IMG/VR virus record: IMGVR_UViG_3300032323_002532
Coordinates: 1-26,383 of that record
Reading direction: 5' to 3' (one strand)
DNA length: 26,383 nt
Origin: a virus
Shown: positions 8,391 to 15,782 of the stretch, in pieces
How positions within the stretch are numbered: position 1 is the stretch's first letter
Layout: each line of letters begins with the position of its first letter
Position numbers and translations under genes: made by a program
Notes under the pieces: generated by a model
The model's input: the letters and a program-made list of their open reading frames with translations, nothing else
What the model was told of the DNA's origin: nothing
Databases searched by the model: none

Positions 8391-8686
8391 ATAGATATGC
8401 AATCATAGAGAACGGTGTAGTCATTAATGCGGCGGTAGCAGAAGCCCCTCTTGCTGATAATTGGATTATCACTACCACAGCCGGTCCTGGTTGGCTTTAT
8501 CAAGGTGGAGAGTTCCTCCCTCCTCCTCCAATTGTTCCATCAAAAGAAGAACAGGAGGTCAAACGCAAGGCCGCATACCAAGAGGAAGCAGATCCAATCT
8601 TCTTTATGTCTCAGCGAGGTGAAGCTACTGTCGAAGAATGGCAAGCAAAAGTCGCCGAGATCAAATTAAGATATCCGTATCCTTAA
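8384..8686 (+). CDS. Small hypothetical protein, possible fibre-associated or assembly factor
   Basis: The 100-residue protein starts at ATG 8384 inside the end of the poly-glycine gene, so the two are probably made together. The N-terminus (YAIIENGVVINAAVAE, with GWLY later) resembles the short N-terminal domain of phage tail-fibre assembly and small tail proteins. A proline run (PPPP) leads into a charged helix, and the end (DPIFFMSQRGEA, EEWQAKVAEIKLRYPYP) follows a pattern I recall from small T4-like marine phage proteins. No catalytic motif, signal peptide or membrane segment is visible. A role as partner or chaperone of the adjacent adhesin is inferred from position only. Confidence 0.65.
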   Translation: MVNRYAIIENGVVINAAVAEAPLADNWIITTTAGPGWLYQGGEFLPPPPIVPSKEEQEVKRKAAYQEEADPIFFMSQRGEATVEEWQAKVAEIKLRYPYP

Positions 8687-8714
8687 GAGACTTAAGCATT
8701 AGATTAACTCTAAT
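8682..8714 (+). terminator. Weak inverted repeats after the fibre block
   Basis: Two short inverted repeats follow the last fibre gene: CTTAAG-AGA-CTTAAG at 8682-8696 and ATTAGA-TTAAC-TCTAAT at 8698-8714. Both are AT-rich with six-base stems, and no strong U-run follows. They could slow or end transcription ahead of the late promoter, but the evidence is thin. Confidence 0.25.
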
Positions 8715-8720
8715 AAATCA

Positions 8721-8728
8721 TATAAATA
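8721..8728 (+). promoter_or_regulatory. T4-type late promoter for the glycan island
   Basis: TATAAATA, an exact match to the T4 late core read by the gp55 sigma factor with the gp45 clamp, sits in the only gap between the fibre block and the sugar genes, 38 bases before ATG 8766. Late promoters need no -35 box. No further intergenic TATAAATA occurs before 17183, so this site could drive all eight island genes. Confidence 0.75.
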
Positions 8729-8765
8729 TTACTGAATGAACTTGATATTATGAAAGGTTTGAATA

Positions 8766-9809
8766 ATGGGCGAAGTGAAAAAAGGATTTTCTGAAGTAGA
8801 ATCCAAATATAAGTTTGGCAATGATAATTCATTTATGAAATTTATATTAGAACAAGGAGGTGACATAAAGCCTCTTATAATTCCTTCCGAATTTACAAAT
8901 GGTACTGGAATTATGAATCCATCAATCTATAAGTTAGATGATGGGACATTATTAGTTAATATTAGACACGTTAACTATACATTTTATCACTCAGAGAAAA
9001 AACTATTACAACATCAATGGGGTCCACTGACATATCTGCACCCTGAAAATGATATGCACTTAAGAACAAATAATTTCTTCTGTGTATTAAATGAAGATCT
9101 TAGTATTAGATCTGTTGTCAAAATTGATACTTCTAAATTTGATACATACGAGCCAATGTGGGATTTTGTTGGGCTTGAAGATGTCAGATTGGTAATATGG
9201 GATGATAAACTTTATGCCACAGGTGTTCGCAGAGATACAACTACAAATGGTCAAGGTAGAATGGAACTATCTGAATTAGATATAATTGATGATAAAGTAG
9301 TAGAAATTTCCAGAAAACGAATACCACCACCAAATGATCCTAATTCATATTGTGAAAAAAATTGGATGCCAGTAATAGATCAAGAATATACATATGTCAA
9401 ATGGTGTAATCCTACTGAAGTCGTGCAAGTTGATCCTGAATCAGTTACATCTAAAACCATACATCTTGGAAATCAATATCAAGCACCAAATGACTTTAGA
9501 GGTGGTACTCAAGTAATTCCTTTTGTTGATGGATATAGATTTGCATTAATCCATGAAGTAGATCTTTTCAGAAGTGAACACGGGCGAAAAGATGCAGTAT
9601 ACAGACATAGATTTATTGTCTGGGATGAAAATTGGAATGTAGTAAAATTCACTAAAGATTTTTCTCTCATGAATGGTCATGTTGAATTTGCTGTTGGTAT
9701 GTGTAAAATGAATGATGATATCCTAATTACATTCGGTTTCCAGGATAATGCTGCATACATAATCAAAGCAAAATTTGATCACATTGTAGAGTTTATTAAC
9801 TCAAACTAA
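8766..9809 (+). CDS. GH130/GH43-like five-bladed beta-propeller protein, glycan-active
   Basis: The 347-residue protein starts at ATG 8766, behind AAAGG at 8753-8757 and the late promoter. Landmarks of the five-bladed propeller enzymes are visible: NPSIYKLDDGTLLVNIRHVNY (in two parts, residues 51-60 and 61-71), GLEDVRLV with LYATG (136-153), EKNWMP (197-202), RGGTQVIPF (245-253), YRHRFIVWD (279-287), and HVEFAVGM with ITFGFQDNAAYI (305-332). GH130 members cleave or phosphorolyse mannosides, and related propellers of unknown activity accompany glycosyltransferases in viral gene clusters. Catalytic residues cannot be assigned by eye, so the substrate is unknown. It is the first gene of the island, three bases ahead of a glycosyltransferase. 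It could trim a glycan or be a non-catalytic sugar-binding propeller. Confidence 0.55.
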   Translation: MGEVKKGFSEVESKYKFGNDNSFMKFILEQGGDIKPLIIPSEFTNGTGIMNPSIYKLDDGTLLVNIRHVNYTFYHSEKKLLQHQWGPLTYLHPENDMHLRTNNFFCVLNEDLSIRSVVKIDTSKFDTYEPMWDFVGLEDVRLVIWDDKLYATGVRRDTTTNGQGRMELSELDIIDDKVVEISRKRIPPPNDPNSYCEKNWMPVIDQEYTYVKWCNPTEVVQVDPESVTSKTIHLGNQYQAPNDFRGGTQVIPFVDGYRFALIHEVDLFRSEHGRKDAVYRHRFIVWDENWNVVKFTKDFSLMNGHVEFAVGMCKMNDDILITFGFQDNAAYIIKAKFDHIVEFINSN

Positions 9810-9811
9810 TA

Positions 9812-10783
9812 ATGACTAAAATACTATTTCATGAAAATCAATTAGGTGAAAGAGGCACTACTGTAGCTATGTATGATTATGCATACTATCTACGGTTAAT
9901 TTATGGTGCTGATCCTATCATTGCATATAATACATCAAATAAAAATGATGAAGATACCGTAGCAAAATTCAAAAAAGAATTTAATGTACTTTCATATGAA
10001 AATTTTAATGAATTAGATAAGTTTATTGAGAAAAATGCAATACCGTATTTTTATGCAATAAAATATGGCTATAATGATGGTATTATTTCTAAATCATCAA
10101 AAAATTTAATACATTCAGTTTTTTCAAAAAGCTTAGATGATGTTCATGGTGATAGATATGCGGTTGTCTCTGAATGGCAGTCTCTATATTCAAGTAAACA
10201 AATACCTTCAGTTCCTCATATGTTAAATTTAGTAGATACGGATGAAGATTTAAGAGCAGAATATTCAATACCTTCTGACGCAATAGTGATAGGAAGACAT
10301 GGTGGATATGATACTTTTAATATTGATTTTACAGTTGAAAGTATCTATACAGTTTTAAATACACGATCTAATGTATGGTTTCTTTTTGTAAACACCGAAC
10401 GAAAGATTTTACATGAAAGATGTATATACATAGAAAAGATAATAGATCTAAAACAAAAAACTAAATTCATCAACTCGTGCGATGCTATGATACATGCAAG
10501 AGATTACGGAGAAACATTTGGTCTATCTGTTTTGGAATTTGCAGCAAAAAATAAAGCTATAATAACATATGATAATGAAGATTATCAGACCAATCATCCG
10601 CTGGGTGGAAGAAATCATTTTCTATTTTTACAAGATCAGTGTTATAAATATACCAACAAAGAACAATTAGATGATATTTTCTTACACATAGAAAAAGAAA
10701 ATAAATTTAATACTCTGTTTCTTGCTGATAAATTTTCACCTGCGAATGTCACAAAAATTTTTAAAGAAATTTTTCTGAATTGA
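9812..10783 (+). CDS. GT4-type (GT-B fold) glycosyltransferase
   Basis: The 323-residue protein starts at ATG 9812, two bases after the previous stop. No ribosome site is obvious, so it is probably translated by coupling. The C-terminal half carries the GT4 nucleotide-sugar motif DYGETFGLSVLEFAAKNKAI (residues 231-250) with an E-x7-E pair at Glu234 and Glu242. A linker strand (IVIGRHGGYDTFNI, 158-171) sits where the GT-B phosphate-binding loop starts. The N-terminus (ERGTTVAMYDYAYY, 13-26) would form the acceptor domain. These enzymes transfer a sugar from a nucleotide donor with retention of configuration. Donor and acceptor cannot be told from sequence. It is cytoplasmic, with no signal or membrane segment. 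Confidence 0.8.
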   Translation: MTKILFHENQLGERGTTVAMYDYAYYLRLIYGADPIIAYNTSNKNDEDTVAKFKKEFNVLSYENFNELDKFIEKNAIPYFYAIKYGYNDGIISKSSKNLIHSVFSKSLDDVHGDRYAVVSEWQSLYSSKQIPSVPHMLNLVDTDEDLRAEYSIPSDAIVIGRHGGYDTFNIDFTVESIYTVLNTRSNVWFLFVNTERKILHERCIYIEKIIDLKQKTKFINSCDAMIHARDYGETFGLSVLEFAAKNKAIITYDNEDYQTNHPLGGRNHFLFLQDQCYKYTNKEQLDDIFLHIEKENKFNTLFLADKFSPANVTKIFKEIFLN

Positions 10784-10805
10784 GTATATTTATGGAGACT
10801 ATATA

Positions 10806-12239
10806 ATGATAATAGATTGCTTTCCTTATTTTAATGAAAAAGAATTATTAGAATTAAGAATAAAACTTTTACAAGATAAGGTTGATAAATTTATCATAAC
10901 AGAGGCTGATAGAACACACAGCGGTCAACCAAAACATATGACATTCCTTGAAACACTAAGAGGAATGAAAGACATTCCGCTGGAAAAAATCTTTTATCTT
11001 CAAGTAGCACTACCCTCAAGAGAAGAAGAGCCCAATGATTGGGTACGAGAAAGAATGCAGAGAGATGCTGCAGGGAAACACATAAAAGAAGATGATTATG
11101 CGCTAGTAAGTGATCTAGACGAAATAATGAATCCAGATTTTATTGAATATTATGTGAGTATAGCAAAAAATCACAAGAACAATGTATTACGTTTACCTCT
11201 TGTATTCCTTTGCAGTAGAGCAGATATGCGCGTGTATAATGAACAGGGAAATCCTGTAAGCTGGTCCACACCTTTTATTGCTAGTAAGCATCATCTTAAT
11301 AAGTATAGTCTTTCAGATATTCGTGAATCACATTCACTGTCAAAGAATAACCTAGAATATGGTGATATTTTTGTAACCGAAAATGGTGTTATGAAAGAAG
11401 CAGGTTGGCATTTTACTTGGATGGGAAATGAAACAAGAAGACAAACTAAAAAGAATGCATTTGCCCATTGGCATGAAGTTCAACTTGTGCCCAACTATAA
11501 AGCACAAAATGGTTCAGTAGATCCATTAGGAAGAACAGATCATATACTAAAAAAATATGATACAAGTGAATTGCCAAAGCTAGTATATGATTTGAAAAAT
11601 GTAAAAAACTTCCTATTACCAGATACTGATGGGAGAAGTATTTTAGAAACTCTAAATGAAAATCCATTCTTAAGTACAGATAAAAATTCTGTATTTTATA
11701 AAAGATATCCAGCAGAATGGCCATTTTTACAACATCACAGTTATATAGAAAATTTTTATGAAGACTATTTTAAAGAATATTGTGATAAACAAAACAAGAT
11801 ATTAGAAATAGGTATTGATACTGGTGGTTCAATTGCTCTTTGGCATGAATATTTTAAAAATTCTACAGTTGTTGCTCTAGACATTCGAAAAGAAAGATTA
11901 AAACCTGAATATGATGAAGATAAATTTGAAAGAGCAGTTTATGCATATGTCAAAGATGCATATGATCCTATCTTTATAGATTCACTAGGAATGTTTGACA
12001 TTATCATAGATGATGGACCTCATACATACGAGACTCAGCGTGTAACGGTAGAGCAATATTTGAAAAAATTAAATAAAGGTGGTATATTAGTGATAGAAGA
12101 TATCTCTACAATTGAATATGCAAATGATCTGTATAATAGAGTTCCTAATAGCGATGAATATACAAAGTTTCTAATTGATCTAAGAGAAAAAGATAATAGA
12201 TATGATAGTATCATTTTAGCGGTTAAAAGATCTGCATAA
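10806..12239 (+). CDS. GT17-family glycosyltransferase fused to a class I methyltransferase
   Basis: The 477-residue protein starts at ATG 10806, with GGAG at 10794-10797. Residues 1-240 match Glyco_transf_17, the family of the eukaryotic bisecting N-acetylglucosaminyltransferase MGAT3: DCFPYFNEKELLELRI (4-19), VDKFIITEADRTHSGQPK (26-43), NDWVRERMQRD (77-87), SDLDEI (102-107, holding the DxD metal site) and AGWHFTWMG (199-207). Residues about 315-477 are a Rossmann SAM methyltransferase of the macrocin/CmcI type: ILEIGIDTGGSIALW (332-346), a VVALDI strand, FDIIIDDGPH (397-406) and GGILVIEDI (425-433). One chain could add a sugar and methylate the product, or a neighbouring sugar. Specificity is unknown. 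Its end overlaps the next start (TAATG). Confidence 0.85.
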   Translation: MIIDCFPYFNEKELLELRIKLLQDKVDKFIITEADRTHSGQPKHMTFLETLRGMKDIPLEKIFYLQVALPSREEEPNDWVRERMQRDAAGKHIKEDDYALVSDLDEIMNPDFIEYYVSIAKNHKNNVLRLPLVFLCSRADMRVYNEQGNPVSWSTPFIASKHHLNKYSLSDIRESHSLSKNNLEYGDIFVTENGVMKEAGWHFTWMGNETRRQTKKNAFAHWHEVQLVPNYKAQNGSVDPLGRTDHILKKYDTSELPKLVYDLKNVKNFLLPDTDGRSILETLNENPFLSTDKNSVFYKRYPAEWPFLQHHSYIENFYEDYFKEYCDKQNKILEIGIDTGGSIALWHEYFKNSTVVALDIRKERLKPEYDEDKFERAVYAYVKDAYDPIFIDSLGMFDIIIDDGPHTYETQRVTVEQYLKKLNKGGILVIEDISTIEYANDLYNRVPNSDEYTKFLIDLREKDNRYDSIILAVKRSA

Positions 12240-12982
12240 TGCACTATAGTGAAGTTGACTTTTACTCTTTTTGCTTTGTAAATCAACCTGCAAAAATGAG
12301 AATGCCAAAGCAGACGGATCTGATGTTAGGTGCGGCAGTTCATCGAATGTATAATGCAAATTATGAACACGATGATACGGGTAATAATATATCAGATTTA
12401 AATTATTGGCTTGGTCAGACTACAGGTATCTATTGGGTTTGGAAAAATTCAAATAAAGATTATGTCGGAACTTGTACTTATAGAATTTTCTGGAACGAAG
12501 AAGAACTTAATTCTATAAATATTGATGAAAATACGTTAATAGTTCCAAAAGCAATAAATGTAAACACAGCTGCACCTCCATTAACTAACGATAGATATAA
12601 TCTTGTGACTCAATATATTACATGTCACGGTGATCTCGCTATTTCTATGTTATATGCTACTGTCAATTTAGAAAATACAAAAATAAAACAACATATGCTA
12701 GATGATTTAAAGAACAGTGAATTTTTCCATCCGTATAGTATGTATATAACAAGTAAAAAAGTAAATGATGTTATCTGCAGTGTATTATTTGATACTTTAT
12801 TAAAAATATACTTTAAATATCAACACATTTTTTATTTGGCCGATAAAGATAAAAATGGAACTTACAAAAGACTGTTAGATTACTTAGCAGAAAGAATACT
12901 ACATTTAATATATACTAATATTAACTACTATATAGCGGGTGTTAAAATACACGAGGTTAGTATTATAGATTTACCACATTGA
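12239..12982 (+). CDS. DUF4422 family protein, probable glycosyltransferase
   Basis: The 247-residue protein starts at ATG 12239, overlapping the preceding stop. The family core is clear: DDTGNNISDLNYW (residues 45-57), TGIYWVWKN (62-70), DYVGTCTYRIFW (74-85) and later QYITCHGDLAI. DUF4422 proteins occur in capsule and O-antigen clusters and are regarded as GT-A-like glycosyltransferases. The usual HYRR stretch at the end of the core reads TYRI here, so a residue common in the family is replaced. That may change activity or mark a divergent lineage. The C-terminal helix (KRLLDYLAERILHLIYTN) is typical. It would act in the cytoplasm on the same glycan as its neighbours. Confidence 0.75.
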   Translation: MHYSEVDFYSFCFVNQPAKMRMPKQTDLMLGAAVHRMYNANYEHDDTGNNISDLNYWLGQTTGIYWVWKNSNKDYVGTCTYRIFWNEEELNSINIDENTLIVPKAINVNTAAPPLTNDRYNLVTQYITCHGDLAISMLYATVNLENTKIKQHMLDDLKNSEFFHPYSMYITSKKVNDVICSVLFDTLLKIYFKYQHIFYLADKDKNGTYKRLLDYLAERILHLIYTNINYYIAGVKIHEVSIIDLPH

Positions 12983-12993
12983 GAGGTTATAGA

Positions 12994-14253
12994 ATGCAAG
13001 ATCTTATTAAACAATTTGTCATATCGCCAAATGATCCAGAAACTAACTTTACATTAGCAAGACATTACCATGAAATAGGCCAAACTGCATCTGCTGTTTC
13101 ATACTATATTAGAACAGCAGAAAGAACAGAGGATCTATTTTTAAGATACGAGTCTCTTCTTCATGCTGCAAATTGCTTTGAACGACAGGGTACTAGAAGG
13201 TTTACAGTAAAAGGTATCCTTCAACAGGCAATAACAATAATGCCGAAGCGACCTGAAGCATATTACCTTTTGAGTAAATTGTACGAATACAACGAAAGTA
13301 ATGAAGGTCGCCACTTAGATTCATATATGATGTGTTCGATAGCTTTGGATGTATGTAATTTTGAAGATACAAAGAATTTAAGATATCCAGTAGAATACCC
13401 TGGCAAATATGCTATCATGTTCCAGAAAGCAATTATGGGCTGGTGGAATGGTCTGAATGAAGAAACTAAAAATATATTGCTGGATCTCTACACAAATTAT
13501 GAAATGTCAGAAAATTTCTACACGACTGTCAAAAATAATCTGATTAATATAGGTGCTTTTGCTTCAAAGCAATTGACGCATTATACTAAAGACAAATTTG
13601 ACAAGATGAAAGTAAAATTCAACAATCTAGATAAGATTGAACAAAATTACTCAGAGTCATATCAAGATATGTTTGTTCTTTCAATTATGGATGGAAAAAG
13701 AGATGGATCATACTTAGAAATTGGTTCGGGGCATCCAACATATGGTAACAATACATACCTATTGGAAAAGCAATTTGGATGGAATGGTATATCAATTGAT
13801 TTAAGTGAAGAATTTATTGGACTTCACAAAAATGAGAGAAGTCACCATGCCCTATTGAAAGATGCAACTCTTATTAATTATGATGCACTTTTAAGTACAA
13901 TGGATATGCCACCAGTAATAGATTATCTTCAGGTAGACGTAGATCCTGCTGATGTTTCATTGAATGTTCTATATTCTATACCATTCGAAAAGTATAAATT
14001 TAGAGTTATCACATTCGAGCATGATTACTATACCGATCCAAAAAGTACCGTAAGAGAAAAGGCAAGAAAATTTTTAACTAGCCATGGATATATACTAGTA
14101 GTACCAAATATATCTCCGGATGATAATAGACCATATGAAGACTGGTTTGTAAATCCCAATGAGACTGATATGAACATGGTTTCGAGATTTATTTCAAACA
14201 ATCAAGAAACTAAAAACGCTGAAAAATTTATGATGGGAGTATATGATGAATAA
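12994..14253 (+). CDS. TPR-like protein fused to an FkbM-like methyltransferase
   Basis: ATG 12994 is chosen over TTG 12979 because GAGAGG at 12981-12986 is well placed for it. The 419-residue protein has an N-terminal helical-repeat region, about residues 1-200, with TPR-style alternation (NFTLARHYHEIGQTASAVSY, PEAYYLLSKLYEY). It ends in an FkbM/Methyltransf_21-like SAM domain from about 222: GSYLEIGSGHPTYGNNTYLLE in two parts (238-247 and 248-258), NGISIDL (264-270) and a DYLQVDVD strand. FkbM-type enzymes usually methylate sugar or macrolide hydroxyls. The TPR-like half may bind a protein or hold the complex together, and similar helical regions accompany protein-glycosylation enzymes. The target is unknown. 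It overlaps the next gene by eight bases. Confidence 0.78.
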   Translation: MQDLIKQFVISPNDPETNFTLARHYHEIGQTASAVSYYIRTAERTEDLFLRYESLLHAANCFERQGTRRFTVKGILQQAITIMPKRPEAYYLLSKLYEYNESNEGRHLDSYMMCSIALDVCNFEDTKNLRYPVEYPGKYAIMFQKAIMGWWNGLNEETKNILLDLYTNYEMSENFYTTVKNNLINIGAFASKQLTHYTKDKFDKMKVKFNNLDKIEQNYSESYQDMFVLSIMDGKRDGSYLEIGSGHPTYGNNTYLLEKQFGWNGISIDLSEEFIGLHKNERSHHALLKDATLINYDALLSTMDMPPVIDYLQVDVDPADVSLNVLYSIPFEKYKFRVITFEHDYYTDPKSTVREKARKFLTSHGYILVVPNISPDDNRPYEDWFVNPNETDMNMVSRFISNNQETKNAEKFMMGVYDE

Positions 14254-15031
14254 GATACCTGTTGTAGGAGCTGCTGTTGTAAATAGCAGTTTCTGGGTAT
14301 CAAGACTTTTGATGAGTGTTGATTACCCAGTTGAGAATTTTATCATAATAAACAACAATGGTCGAGGTTTATTGGAAGAAGAACTAAATAATCTGGTTAA
14401 GATAAAACACCGATATATAGAAAATATAAAGGTTGTGCATATGCCAGCTAATATTGGATGTGCAGGTGCATGGAACTTGATTATAAAGTGCTACATGAAT
14501 GCTAAATACTGGGTGATTGTAAATGATGATGTTGCATTCAAACCAGGTTTATTAGAAGAAATAAACAACATTATAGAAACAAATGATGAAGTAGGTACCG
14601 TTCATCCAAATGCTGGTGATTTTAATATTGGTGCATGGGATCTTTTTGCTATACACGAAAGAGCAGTTAAGCAATTAGGTCTATTTGATGAAAATACATA
14701 CCCCGCATATTGTGAAGATGCAGATTACATCATGCGTATGACTAATAAAGGTGTGAAGAAAGTTGTAGGTCTTCAAAATGGTTATCTTCACGGAACAGGA
14801 GATGCAAAAGACTATTATGTTCATGGAAGACAGACTGAAAAATCAGATGATAATCTTCGACATATTTTACAGACCGCAAATGAAATGAATATAGATTATC
14901 TCACTAGAAAATGGGGACCAGGCTGGAGAAATGTCTGCCCTCAAGAAACTCCATTTGCAGGAGAAGAGAGAGATATTAGTTATTCACTTTATGACCTAGA
15001 ATTTGTTCGCAAAAAATATACAGGATTTTAA
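14246..15031 (+). CDS. GT2-type (GT-A fold) glycosyltransferase
   Basis: Two adjacent ATGs are possible, 14243 and 14246. The second is six bases from GGAG at 14236-14239 and is preferred. The 261-residue protein has a GT-A pattern: an N-terminal strand (VVGAAVVNS), then FIIINNNGRG (residues 32-41), HMPANIGCAGAWN (65-77), and WVIVNDDVAFKPG (89-101) with NDD as the metal-binding DxD equivalent. CEDADYIMRM (156-165) holds the likely acidic catalytic region. The last third (RQTEKSDDNLRH, YLTRKWGPGWRN) is typical of rhamnosyl- and galactosyl-type GT2 enzymes, though no sugar can be assigned. It is soluble, with no membrane segment. Confidence 0.8.
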   Translation: MNKIPVVGAAVVNSSFWVSRLLMSVDYPVENFIIINNNGRGLLEEELNNLVKIKHRYIENIKVVHMPANIGCAGAWNLIIKCYMNAKYWVIVNDDVAFKPGLLEEINNIIETNDEVGTVHPNAGDFNIGAWDLFAIHERAVKQLGLFDENTYPAYCEDADYIMRMTNKGVKKVVGLQNGYLHGTGDAKDYYVHGRQTEKSDDNLRHILQTANEMNIDYLTRKWGPGWRNVCPQETPFAGEERDISYSLYDLEFVRKKYTGF

Positions 15032-15032
15032 T

Positions 15033-15782
15033 ATGACATTACCAATCTCAGCAGGAATTCTTTCTTGGAAAGCACCTAATACACTCGAAAAAACACTGGA
15101 AACTTATGTCAAAAATGATCTATTTGATTTAATCAAAGATGTTGTCATTTTATTCCAGGAAGTTACAGATGATGATAAAAGACTAGCAAATAAATTTAAT
15201 TTGCCATTTATTGGTCTTGATAGTAATATTGGCATAGGTAATGGTATGCTTATGTTAGCTGAGCAAGCACGCAATGAAAAATTCATATTTTTAGAACATG
15301 ATTGGCAGTTAGTAGAAAATTATTTTAATACCAAACGAAGGCTTGTCGGTGCTCTAGAATTAATTGATGATGGTTATGATGCAGTTAGATTACGCTCCAG
15401 AAGAAATTTTGGTTATCCTTTATATTCTGAAATATATAAAGGAAATGAATTGAATCATTATGATCCAGTTACAGATTTAATATCCCCGCATCTATTTGAT
15501 TGTATACATTGGATTGATGAACCAGATAAAGTATTCCCAGATAAGATCCAGAAATATAAATATCATTATGTTACAACTTCAAGATGGTCAAGTTGGACAA
15601 ACAATCCTTGCTTATTTGAAACTAAATTTTTAATTAATTCCATAAAAAATTATGTTTCACACGAAGAAAAACATCTCGAGCCTTCAATATCAAAATGGTG
15701 GACAAGTCAAAACTATAAAGTCGCCTGGGGTGAAGGTCTTTTCAAACACGTAGATCATGATAAATGGGGTCCTAGAGAATGA
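15033..15782 (+). CDS. GT-A-fold glycosyltransferase (GT2-like)
   Basis: ATG 15033 is used rather than TTG 15003. It follows AGGA at 15022-15025 by seven bases and starts right after the previous stop. The 249-residue protein shows a GT2-like N-terminus: SAGILSWKAPNTLEKTLETY (residues 6-25), DVVILFQEV (36-44), LDSNIGIGNGM (62-72) and FIFLEHDWQL (84-93), where EHDW sits at the usual DxD place. After that comes RLRSRRNFGYPLY and a Trp-rich tail (SRWSSWTNN, SKWWTSQNYK). The GT-A pattern is clear, but sequence alone does not give donor or acceptor. Its stop overlaps the next start (ATGA), so it is translationally coupled to the fusion gene. Confidence 0.72.
   Translation: MTLPISAGILSWKAPNTLEKTLETYVKNDLFDLIKDVVILFQEVTDDDKRLANKFNLPFIGLDSNIGIGNGMLMLAEQARNEKFIFLEHDWQLVENYFNTKRRLVGALELIDDGYDAVRLRSRRNFGYPLYSEIYKGNELNHYDPVTDLISPHLFDCIHWIDEPDKVFPDKIQKYKYHYVTTSRWSSWTNNPCLFETKFLINSIKNYVSHEEKHLEPSISKWWTSQNYKVAWGEGLFKHVDHDKWGPRE

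Noticed and set aside
8009-8503. Proline-rich minus-strand open frame
   Set aside because: It is the antisense of the poly-glycine gene (GGN read as CCN). All other genes are on the + strand and no promoter was seen.
10643-10650. TATAAATA inside the GT4 gene, with further copies at 12514-12521 and 15555-15562
   Set aside because: They lie within codons (for example Tyr-Lys-Tyr) in AT-rich genes, where chance matches are expected, and they do not sit close before a start codon. Internal late promoters cannot be excluded.
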